A stretch of 64,000 nt of DNA from Melastoma dodecandrum (lineage: Eukaryota > Streptophyta > Magnoliopsida > Myrtales > Melastomataceae): the NCBI GenBank assembly GCA_029817715.1, contig JARUPY010000474.1, positions 3,720,001 to 3,784,000 on the forward strand, read 5' to 3'. How positions within the stretch are numbered: position 1 is the stretch's first letter; each line of letters opens with the position of its first letter. The translations under genes and the position numbers were made by a program. The notes below the pieces were generated by a model. That model searched no databases, was not told where the DNA came from, and saw nothing but the letters and a program-made list of their open reading frames with translations. Positions 30,619 through 40,928 of this stretch are shown here, in pieces.

Positions 30619-33600
30619 ACAGAATAATTCCTCCTGCCGTCTTCTTCTTTTTTTTTTTTTTAATCCCATACCCAACAAGAACAAGCATTGTATTCTCTTC
30701 CACCACCACCATCACCACATTTTCGGCTGACAAGGCAAATACATATTACGCATATAATTGCTCTACAATCTTCTAAGTTGAATAACTTTAGGAACAATGT
30801 TAATGACTCACATCCCATTAACCCTTATTTCTATTATATTCATCTCCGTGTTATTGTGAAAAAAAAGGGGAGGAGACAAAACTCCACTATTGAGGGACAA
30901 AGTAATTAAAAAAGAAAAGAAGGAAAGGAAGAAGGACGATGATGATGATAAAAAGGTGAGGGGCAAATTCCCAATAATGGCATCCGCCCCCGCCTCCCAC
31001 TTAATCATGTCAAAAAAAATTTCCCTCCCCATACTAAATTAACAAGTAATGATCCAAATTATCAAGAATTGGGGTTTGTTTTTGGAGAGGGGTTTAGCCG
31101 GAAGTAGTTGAATGAGAGACGGGTCTAAAGTCAAAAAGATCTATTTGGGGGGTTATCGATGCACGTGGAGCCACGTGATTGGTTCATTTTCGGCTATAAA
31201 TATACCCCTTTCCTCTCCCTCCATCTCTACCCCCCACCTGATGGTTCATTTCCCCTCCCCCCCTTCTCTAGGCCATGCCCAATCGCCGCCTCTAACCCTC
31301 CCCCCCCCCTTTCTATCTGCCTCCGCGGCAGTGGAGGACGTCGCCGTCGGATTTTGATCTCCGGAGGTCTCTGACTCGCTTGGTGCAGGTCGGGACCTGT
31401 GTCGCCACCTTCCCTCTTCTCGTCGCCTCCTTACTGTCGCGATTCTTCGTGCAACCTGTTTTCGCGATTCGATTTGAGGTGAGCTGAGGTTAGGCGAATC
31501 GGATCCCGCCTTGCATCAACTGAATCGGAGGCCTCCAGGTGATTTTCTAGCTCCCGCTCTCTCAGATCTAAACGGATTCCTACGCTTGACAGGTTGTCAT
31601 CACCACAGGATGATAATTCCTCGGCCTCTTCTGTTCAGATTTATGTGGTTTGGGAATCAAATTCGGTTGCGATTGTTTTCTCGATCGGTTCGTCTGATCT
31701 TGAGCGGCCACAAAGTGTTTCTCGTTCTGGCGTTATGTACTTCTCGCTTGGTTAATCAACTACTTAGGCCGATATTTTGGGAAGAGTATGCTACTTGCAG
31801 TAGGAAGTACGGCTGAGTATGTTGATTGTTTTAGGAAGGTGATGTTTGATAACTGAATCTGGAAATGATCAGTTAATTGGCAATCTGAAAGTAGGTAAAG
31901 CCAGGTGACTCCTAGGGGCTAGTTCTAGTCCTAGGCCCTAATACTTGAATAACTTAAAAACTAAAACACGTAAAGAGAGAGGTCATGCAATAAATGTATG
32001 AAGGATACCAATGGGGAGTATACCTACAGATTTCTAGATAAATCAGCATATACTGAATTAATGTGGTCACAATACAAGCTTTAAACGGGATAGCCTGTGA
32101 TGGAGATGAATAGCTAACTGGATTAGGATGTTTTCGGTTTGGCATGTACTTGTGTGTACTCGGTAAAATCATTTTCTTCATCGAGTTTTTCCACAAGGTA
32201 TAGTCATGTTGTGTTATGTTGCCAGATTCTCTCTGCCTAGTGGAATATCCAGTCCAGTTCAGGCATATGATTTGCGTCCCTGATTAGGTATATCGTTCTT
32301 TCTTGTCGACTGTTTAGTACCAGTTTTGTTGGCTCGCACGATGTTAGATCTGTCGATCTTATCGCCTCCTTGCTTGCCTTTTTCTCCCATGGCATCTTGA
32401 GTCGGCAAATCTGGATCTCAAATCACCTGGAATCCATCCATACCGCACCAAGATATACATTGTTGCATACTTCCTTGCTGCAGTCTCCGCCTGTTATTCT
32501 TCCTTTACACCTCGTTAATAATAATTCAGTCTAATTGGGTCTAGTCTTTATCTGTACTTGTTCTGTCTTTGTGCACCATTTTTACTTTCTTTTGATCCCG
32601 GCTTCCAGGTAATATTTATTTTACCCCTCTGTTTTGGCTTTCGATTGCTTGATGTTATAGCGTCTCTTTCATCCCATCTACAATTATCAGTTGGGCAGTT
32701 CTTCCTACGCGATCCCTCCTGTGTTGATTCACATGGGCCAAAAAGACGTGCGTGATGGACATGATATCAATGGGAATCAATCACAAGAGGGACAGAGTGA
32801 AAGTCTAGTCTAGTCCAGCGGGAGTAAATTCAGCATTCCTCCTCGCCGACTGATTGTGATTGAACAGGTTTCCTTCCCCCCATATGCGGTTATACGTGAT
32901 GAAACCATGTGGTCCGGGGAAAATATAGTTTTCTTTTATCCCCCCTATACTGGCTGACGTGTTACCCCTGTATGTTGCTCGTTGTAGGTTGATCATTATT
33001 CGTTCCTCTGGGCATATGTGCAGCTGGCTGTACCCTGACCTACTTTTGAATTAGTGCTCTGGCCGCGCCAGTTGCGTTTATGTTGTGCACTTATTGTGGA
33101 ATCTCGGAATTATGGCTAGCGGGTTGTAAACGTGGTTGACCATTGTTTTGGGTAGGGCCCACGCATCCTTTAATGCATGCGTGAAACCCCGGGCGAGTTT
33201 AGTACTTTGGACCTGGACCTGCTGGCCGAGGAGTTAGGTATGGCTTTTTCATAGTCCATTTACTTTTCAGCACGCAATTATGTCTTGTCCCGTGACTCCT
33301 ACCTTAGTTTGATGCTAACAACATCATGAATGACGACAAGCTAGTAATTGCTTCCCTTTGTCCGATTGTTTTCTAGAGCAAGGATCAACTGTTGGGCATT
33401 AACCACACCGGATTCTCAACCCTGACTGAGAACGCAGATGGTCATCCGTTCGGTGTCACTGTTCTTAATTGAAACGCCCATCGTCATGGCCATGTTTATT
33501 ACCTGGGGAAAGCCCTCAGCACCCTGTGAGGGTAACCCAAAAGATTTGGAAGGGATACTAACTGACGTCTCAACAGGGAATTATACCTTCTCCTAAACCA

Positions 33601-33773
33601 CCTGCGAAGTTACGCTGGTGTAAGTCATTCACAGTACTATTGCATGGTCACCGATGCACACCGGCGATTACTCACCGTGTAATGGCTTTTATGAACACCT
33701 AAAAAAGATTTTCTTCAACTAACAAAAACAGCAGAAAATGAAGTGCATTCTGAATATCAACTCAGCCACAACA
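30619..33773. other. Region between the large MULE and the beta-amylase gene; possible non-coding or short-ORF transcript
   Basis: Poly-T and GA-rich simple sequence occupies 30640-30960. A strong promoter-like stretch lies at 31160-31205 (listed separately). Downstream sequence looks like a leader with introns (for example AGGTGAG near 31479), but no protein of known family follows. The best short frame is 32733-32813 (26 codons, MGQKDVRDGHDING...), unrecognised and weak. 33000-33773 shows nothing further. Confidence 0.35.
31162..31204 (+). promoter_or_regulatory. Core promoter with paired G-boxes, CCAAT and TATA box
   Basis: Two CACGTG G-boxes (31162-31167 and 31172-31177) lie exactly one helical turn apart, followed by ATTGG (inverse CCAAT, 31179-31183) and CTATAAATATA (31194-31204). 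A CT-rich leader follows, as in many highly expressed plant genes. G-boxes bind bZIP and bHLH factors such as light- and ABA-response regulators. The gene it drives could not be identified. Confidence 0.55.
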
Positions 33774-36700
33774 CTAACCATGCATAGATTTGATGACGAA
33801 GTCCAGCTCTGAAAAGCCCAGAGCCCGCTCAGCAAACGGAGATGCCTGCCGATAGCCAAAGAAGGAGAAACGGCGGCGGTCAGGGTCATTTCTTGGTCTG
33901 GCGGCATTCACTATTCTCACAAGTGCATCCCTATTGTAACATGATAGATCATTCTCGCCAGCTACCTCCAGTCCCAGATCCCGTGCACAATTTACAACCT
34001 GTTTCATCATTAACAAAAAAATGGTCAACTATTCAAGGCAGAGCTCCGAGTCAACAACAAAGCCATAATTTGGCAAAATGACTCAGAAAAGTCGTATAAT
34101 GAACCTGCCAAAACAATCCTTTGGGGTCAGATGATGCCTCGTTCATCCCTGGATTAGGACTTTGTGATCCTGAGCAGATGAATTTAACTGTGGCATTATG
34201 CTTTTTCAGCATTTTAAATACTGGAGTATAACCATCCCGGTTTGAGGAGTTGTAGTATCCTGCAGTAAGCTCTGAGGCGTGGCTGCTGGTCTTGTACCAC
34301 CAGTAAACAGCAGGAACCTACAAGAACTTGCATTTTCAATTATATCTTTACAAATCATCTTCAGATATCTAGAAATTAGCTATGGTTGAAAGAAGAAAAG
34401 GGGTTCTGAGGTTTTGCATCCAATAGAATCTCTCAAATTCAGGGTCGAAACTAGGCGACGCATCAAATCAAAATAACGCATATCTGAAACAAAATGAGAG
34501 ATTCTATGGTGAATAAGGTACCTTCACCACAATGTTGATGTCCTCAAACGTGAGGCAAGCAAGAGACAAAATGCAGTCTGCATGATCTATAAGACACTGA
34601 GAATACCAGTTGAGGAAGAATCTTCCATAGTAGCTGTCATAATCCCCTCCTTCACAGAAGAACCCAGTTTCATGTGGTCTGGAGTTACAATTGCCAGCAT
34701 TATCAGGTGCCCTAGCCCAAAAAGCATGCCCGCGTATTTTAGCCGCCTTCGCCAAACTTAGCTGGAAATACTTGTCCTGACACTGCATTGCAAGAGAAAA
34801 AACTTTCAAAAAAGTAAAAGCATCCCCACTCAGAAGGCCACAAGTTGGGACTGATTAATCTGAAAAATGAATCGCTGGAAACAGGCAACAGATGAATAGG
34901 GAAGAATTATATTTAGTTGCTCAGTGCCCTTTTCAATGTGTATGTTCAAATTCAGACTAACTAAAACAAAAGGAGTGAGATAAGTTTTACGCATTATGCA
35001 TTATTGACAGAAATCACATGGGAGAACCAGCCAGGATGGCAATACTCCTCAATTAGATGTTTTCAAGTGGCCATCGTCAGAAAATGATTTTCCTAAGGCA
35101 AACCAAGATGAAGACACATACACTCCCTAGAAAGTACCTGGAACTCACCAATACCAGGAAATCTCCATCCCCCACTTTCATGGAAAGATGGGTATTTGAG
35201 TTCTCCGGATGGTCCTAATCCAATCTCTACAGCGGTAATAAGACCTTCAGCAAAAAGATCATCGAACTCTGTTCGGAAGCTTCTCATGACGTCAAAATAG
35301 ACCTGCATGAAATTATATATGAGCAAGTTCCGATAGGTCCTAAAATTCATTTAACAGATGGTTCTATGCATACCTCGACACCAGTTCTTCCATCCAGCAC
35401 CCTTGCCTTATCCACTCCCCAACTAAGGCATTCGGTATATCTTCTTCCCTCATGAGCTGTGAAAAATATATCTGGGTTCTCCTTTCCAATCTCCAGAACC
35501 CATTGCGGCAGAGAGACAAAGACATCACCTGAACCATGTTCTCCAGACCCATGAAACGCCAAAACAACCTCCAAAGAAAAAATTGCATCATCAGAAGATC
35601 AATAGATCAAAATACCTAGAGAGCACAATTAGAGTTACAGTGTCCCAATTGACACAGAACCGACAATACATCCTCAGCGCACCTAAGAATTAGAAAAGGA
35701 TATAAAAGTATAGGCCATCGAGTTAACAGTTCAGATAACATCACCTTATCCTAGGAGCTTTTAAAGGCAAAAGATTGCCGATGTTTTGTAAAGGATGGCG
35801 TTGCACATTTACTATTTTATGCATTATTCTTTCTAACAAAATTTAGCTTCTAACATGAACTTACAGTACTCTACATATGTCAAGAAATAACTTTTTTTTT
35901 ATAAGTAATCAGACAAGTTACACAAACAAAATCAGTAAAAAAACAATGGAATGGAAGTCTACCTGAATTTTTAGCTTGAATTCTCTAACAATACTAAACA
36001 ATTCTCGGTATCCAGACCACAAATATTTCTGAGGACCCCAGCTTTCAACAATGCCCCACCAACAATTTATAAAAACACCATCGGCATTCAATGACTTTAT
36101 ACAATTCATCTCCTGTCTGACGTCCTCTTGATTGATCAGCTGGCAGTAATTGTCAATAAAGCCATTCTGCCACCACGAAATTGAGGGCTTTTAGCATCTA
36201 AAGACAAACAAGCACCGAAAAGAAGATGCAGTTCTTTAAGAAAACATAATCTTTCATATTGGACATAGCAAAAAAGGAAACATCAAATACTCACATCAAG
36301 TTTAACATAAACAGGAACAGCACCTTCTTTTCTGGAAACAAGTTCTCGATCCCTGGAATTAACATCTTGGATAAGCTGAAAGGGAAAATGCCATTAGATG
36401 CCTGTACCCCTTTCATATTAATAACAACAAGAAGTCGTCAGTATCATTACACAAATATTAATTTTAAAAGCCAAAACATCTGCAGATTGCAGGAGATATA
36501 TTTGTAACATGATAGCTGCTGTAATGTAGCTGATTGAAACAATTCAAACCATCATGGTGTACTTCTTACTGAATAACACTTTAGAGTCTTGGGACTAACT
36601 CTCTAAGTAAATAGATCAAGAGTAACCAGAAGCTACGATCACCTGTTCAGTGTCCAAACACCCGACAGCAGAGCTAATCCCACTGCAACCAGAATACTTC

Positions 36701-37363
36701 CCATTCTTCGAATCCCTCTCAGGGACAACAACTGAATCCAAGGATAGTGGAGACAAGCTCTCATCAGACCGAACTACCATTGTCACCAGTGTTTGATCCT
36801 CCAATGCGGTCTTTAATTCATGTGAACACTTCAATTCCCTTGGACTATCCCTGAAACTCCCAGAATGGGCTACCTACCAAACCAAACTAAAGGTCAGTCG
36901 AATAGAAACCTCTAATCCGATAGAGATCACGGATCGCGGCTAACGGACACCAGAATTTAGCAAATGCTGAGACGAGAGAGCACCAGACCGGTTGAAGCCG
37001 AGGCATAGGCTGAGATTGAGTCTGAGGATGCGAATGCCTGTAGGTAGTTCCGTCCGCCTCGACCGTCCACCCGGCGTCGCGAGCAAGCGCCGCTATCACG
37101 TCATTCATGTCGGCGCGTGCAGGGAGTGGGAAGTTCCCATACTGTCGGAGGCCCGCGAGCATCTTGCTGGTGATGGCCCGGCGGTGGCGCTCCCGTAGCT
37201 TCGTCCGTTCCTTCTCCTTCTCCCTCCCTCTCTTCCCCACGGCCGATGAGTTACCGTCGTTCGCCGACGAGGCGGAGGATGAGGCGGCGAAGCCGCGGGG
37301 GCGGCAGTGTTGGGGAAAGCCCGGGTTTGGGTCCATGTGTTTGTCATGGGCGAGGCTCGTCAT
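33774..37363 (-). CDS. BAM7/BAM8: BZR1-beta-amylase fusion protein (BAM7/BAM8 type), probably non-catalytic
   Basis: Nine exons join to 649 residues: 36989-37363, 36643-36873, 36295-36375, 35963-36166, 35374-35568, 35138-35302, 34522-34782, 34105-34317 and 33774-33998 (listed in coding order). The N-terminus has the BZR1/BES1 DNA-binding domain ([20 protein letters not shown], then [20 protein letters not shown]). The glycosyl hydrolase 14 barrel follows ([53 protein letters not shown]). The first catalytic Glu (in GPSGELKYP) is present. At the second site, family FTCLEM reads FICSGS, so that Glu is replaced by Gly. Arabidopsis BAM7/8 act as nuclear transcription factors on brassinosteroid-related promoters, with the barrel likely sensing rather than degrading glucan; this sequence fits that. 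The start at 37363 is the best ATG before BZR1; a shorter start at 37336 is possible, and the first donor is GTCTGG. Confidence 0.9.
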
Positions 37364-37569
37364 CGCCCTTTTAATCAGGGAATATCTTTTATGTCCGGGA
37401 AAAATATTCACGAACTTGGGCTTAGACCCATTAATCATTGGGCCTAAGCCCAAACTAAAATACTACTAACCGAAAGAGAATTCAATGCCCAGCAGTAACG
37501 ATGGTAACAGAAGGAATAGTTATACTCGGCCTTTTCTTTCTATCATTTCCCATAACCTCTGCATTTAGG
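37364..37569. promoter_or_regulatory. Short divergent promoter between BZR1-beta-amylase and prolamin-like genes
   Basis: Two divergent genes start about 140-200 bp apart, depending on the start codon of the right-hand gene. No clear TATA box was identified. Confidence 0.35.
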
Positions 37570-37917
37570 ATGGAAATGCACCATAGATTAGAAACCATCA
37601 AACTCCTGCTACTGGCCGCGTTTCTTGTCCCTCGCACGAGCTCCTATGGACTCAGGCCAGAGCCGCCGGAGTTCATAGCACAGTGCAAGAGAAGGCTAGA
37701 CTTGAAGTGCGGTAATGACATCAACATTTACCTGTTTGGAAGAGGAACACCTTTCCCCGACTCCTGTTGCAGGAACCTGGTTCGGCCTGGGCTTCCCTGC
37801 CATGAAGCTGTCATCACGAAGCATTTGCTTGGGAAACCCGAGGGTTTTGTCCGCAAGATCCTCAAGAAAAGCGAGCAACTCTGGAGGCATTGCGTCTCTT
37901 ATTCAACGACCAAATGA
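37570..37917 (+). CDS. Secreted prolamin-like (ECA1-type) cysteine-rich protein
   Basis: Single exon. From the ATG at 37570 the product is 115 residues with an N-terminal signal peptide (LETIKLLLLAAFLVP) and six Cys in the prolamin-like order C..C..CC..C..C (starting CKRRLDLKCGNDI, middle DSCCRNLVRPGLPC, end WRHC). This pattern is that of the plant ECA1/DUF1278 family, small secreted proteins often expressed in egg cell, embryo sac or seed, some of which signal between gametes. The frame is open back to an ATG at 37501, which adds a second hydrophobic stretch; the shorter start gives one conventional signal peptide and is preferred. Expression cannot be read from the sequence. Confidence 0.75.
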   Translation: MEMHHRLETIKLLLLAAFLVPRTSSYGLRPEPPEFIAQCKRRLDLKCGNDINIYLFGRGTPFPDSCCRNLVRPGLPCHEAVITKHLLGKPEGFVRKILKKSEQLWRHCVSYSTTK

Positions 37918-38950
37918 TGAGATTTACTAGACTTCTATGCTGCAGCTGTGCATGCAACCGCTTGACCTGATTGTGATTTGGAAGCGGAACGGATGCTTGG
38001 GTTGTCATCATTCACAGCTTCAGAATAATTAAGAGCAAAAAGAAGAAATGCCAATGGCACAGATCACTTTAATCAAATGAAAAAAAAAAATGGAATCAAA
38101 GAACCAAAGTTCATTGGAATGACATCAGACCATCGCTGCATATCTCTATTTCTACTTCTCCCGACTTTCTATTCAGCCTGATTGTACCAAACAATGGCGA
38201 GGAACATAACTCTATCGTCCTAATCGCCAAAGCACGAAGTCTCGGAGAGAATAAAAAGCAAGATTTCTGGAAGAAATGATGTGTGGATTAATGGTATAAT
38301 ACTATAAGCATAGGACCAACTCTTCAAGTAAGAAGCTGAGAATCTCAGCATTCATGGCTAATTGCAAAACACAGCCAGGTACCGGGGGACGAGTAGACAT
38401 CCAATGCACGCTATTAGTTTGACTTAGACATCTAGCTAATATTAGCAATGCAGCCCTATTTAATACGATATTTAAATACTGAAGTTATGGTATTTGTCGA
38501 CATTCTTTTTTCCTGTATTTGGATAATTAGGAGGAGGTTGGGTGCCCCAAATGATAGGGGCGGATGGCAACTTGGGATTACTGGAAAGAAAGTGAGGGGA
38601 GTCAGATTATTTTAGGACTGGCTGTGGTCTGCGCCCAAATGGGAAAGAGTTTTGTCCAAGTAATTATTCTTGGCCCTTAGTTTGGAATGAGTCTCGACTG
38701 CCTGTCTGCTGCCCATGTCATCTGTACTCTTATCCTTCTGCAGTCTCATTAAACACTCTCCCCATAATCGTAGTTTTGGATGGGGTTGTCTGTTCCACCA
38801 ATTCAAAAAGATTGGAGGGAAGAACAATCACCTCCAAATCTGCTAGAAGCCTCGGCGAATCGGGTGATAAATCGACGAGCAGACCTAGTATTAGGAAGCA
38901 TTCGGAGATTGCAGAACAGATCAAAATCATGCCCTATGAGTGATTCTAAC
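37918..38950. other. Intergenic region, no recognised gene
   Basis: AT-rich sequence holds the 3' ends of the prolamin-like gene (+) and the profilin-like gene (-). No conserved frame or repeat was seen. Confidence 0.5.
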
Positions 38951-40443
38951 TCAGAGATTCTTCCTACTAAGCTGCCAGGCAAACTGCTCTGCCGCCGCCA
39001 TGGCACGGGATGCGGCACCAAAGGAGCCATTGTACCTGTACAGGGAAAGAGGTGTAGTTACTTCAAAGTAAATACAAAAACTATGGTCCTTGATTAGAGA
39101 AAGGCTTAACATGCAAAGAGAGAATGCTTGCATACAATGAAACCAAGAGGAAAGCGGCTGTCTGCATCACAATAACTCCTTCACCATCCCGGTTGGAAGG
39201 GTTGATGCATCTTGCAGAGAACCAGTTTTCGTTGATCGTAGTCACCAGGTCTGCAGACTCACAGCCCAGGCTTCAGAAGCAGAAAGTCATTTGAAAACAT
39301 GATACTCGATATTCACATTTCACATCCACAATGAAGGGACATTCTGCAGTCACATGACACAACCATGGATATGCGTCTCTGAGAAAGACATCGTCATATA
39401 AGATTTCCAAGAAAATTAAAGTGAACCTTCATAATGTCAAAGGTTCCCCACGACCCGTGAGAAAAAAATCCAAAACAAATCAAAGTGCACAGATCATACT
39501 TAAATTATCGCAGGATGTACTCGGTAAGTTGCAAAGGTGATTTCAGGTCTCTTTCTGGGTTTGATTTATGAGATTTTTTCAGAGTGACTGAATCCTATTG
39601 TCTGTTTCCATGAGAGCTCAACAAACTAGTTTCGAGTCTTGATCGTGCTTTATCCCTTAATTTACCAACATTATTCAGAAAACCTAACTACTACGACTTC
39701 AGGGGAAAAATAAGAAGAGAATTAAAGATGAGAATGTACATTCATTTTGGCCAATGATGAATGTCTCTGTCTGGAACTTTTCCCGTTTGACAAAGCTAAC
39801 AAATTCTCCCATTTCAATGGGATCAGCTTTTAATCCTTCTTGCTTCGCACTGCAATACCATACTAATTTTTCGAACTTCAGCAAGAAAGAACAATTTCAT
39901 CACCCTAGATTAAGACTACTGGACAGAGTTTATGAGATAACTATTTCAGAGCCACCGAAGATGACTCCTCTAAATACCAACCAATTTGCAATTCTCAGCT
40001 CAAACCCACAAGTCCACTACTTTTAATCCAGGAAGCCCCAATGCCTTAACCTTTCCTACTTCCACAACTCTTCCCATTTACAAGCTTTCCAAAAGGCCAG
40101 CCACACCATCAACCCCAACAAAGGAATAACCAAGAACCGAAGCTAAACCCTAGAATTCCTAACAGGCAGGGCAAATGGGAAGAACATCTCATATTCGTGG
40201 GAGTTCGTACACATACATGGTGGATAAAAGGCGAGAGGGTCCAGTAGGATCGTAGTTGAGCAACAATGCACTCTTCAGGGGTTGCCCTACCAACCATCAC
40301 AACCTATTAATCAATCTACAGAAAATTCAAGGAGAGTAAAGAGAAAAGGAAAAAAAAAAAACTTGGGTAAGTTGCAGACCGGCAGATCCGACGCTGGCGG
40401 GAACCCACTTCTCCCATGTCCTCTGCACGACGTTCCACTCCAT
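38951..40443 (-). CDS. Small conserved plant protein with a profilin-like pattern
   Basis: Five exons splice to 147 residues: 40380-40443, 40217-40286, 39740-39849, 39136-39250 and 38951-39035 (coding order). Their lengths sum to exactly 148 codons with consistent phases. It starts MEWNVVQRTWEKW and ends FAWQLSRKNL. The order of elements resembles profilin: N-terminal helix with Trp, a strand with ALLLNYDPTGP, an acidic helix segment (DPIEMGEFVSF), a strand pair (FIIGQNEYLVTTIN), GEGVIVMQTAAFLLVSLYN, and a long C-terminal helix. Profilins bind actin monomers and polyproline, but sequence identity to true profilin is low and no actin-binding residues can be assigned. I recognise it only as a conserved plant unknown. 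The first donor (GTCTGC) is unusual but required by the frame. Confidence 0.7.
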
Positions 40444-40928
40444 CCACACCAAAAATTATAAAGATGGGATCTTTCTCGATCAAAATTCAAGAGCTTCCCT
40501 CTTGGGTATTGGGTGTCGTCCAATTCGTACGAAGCCCGTATTTTCAAGAGGCTTCCGTCTCAATTCAACAACGATCAGCACCAGGCCCTAAACTAATAAA
40601 TTCAGATAAGGTCCGTATTTTTTTTAGTCTAACGTGGAATGGTGAATTTTAAAGCACACCTCTTAAAATACAAAAAGAATTATATTTTATGAAATACGTA
40701 TTTTATAATTTTTTTTAAATTAACTATATTTCCTTGACAGCGTCCGAATCCGAACTACAAACCTCGGACGGCCTCTCTTATCTTCTCCCGGTCATTGTTG
40801 CGAGGATACCTAAAATTAGCAAAAGGACGAGCACCTGAACCTTGGATTAGCTACGTATAGAGTCTCTGTCTTCGTGAATATCCCTTGAATAGAATATCGG
40901 CTTCCTTATAATATCTGAACACTCGCCG
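40444..40928. promoter_or_regulatory. Divergent intergenic region
   Basis: The shared upstream region of the profilin-like (-) and CCR4-type (+) genes. A 60-bp AT-rich tract lies at 40670-40735. No distinct TATA box or repeat was assigned. Confidence 0.35.

Noticed and set aside
32733..32813. 26-codon frame as a conserved peptide gene
   Set aside because: It does not match any upstream-ORF peptide I know, and nothing but its position after a promoter supports it.
36887..36988. Continuation of the first beta-amylase exon past 36989
   Set aside because: The frame stays open, but joining later donors to the next exon creates a stop, whereas the GTCTGG donor at 36989 keeps all downstream phases and the total at exactly 650 codons.
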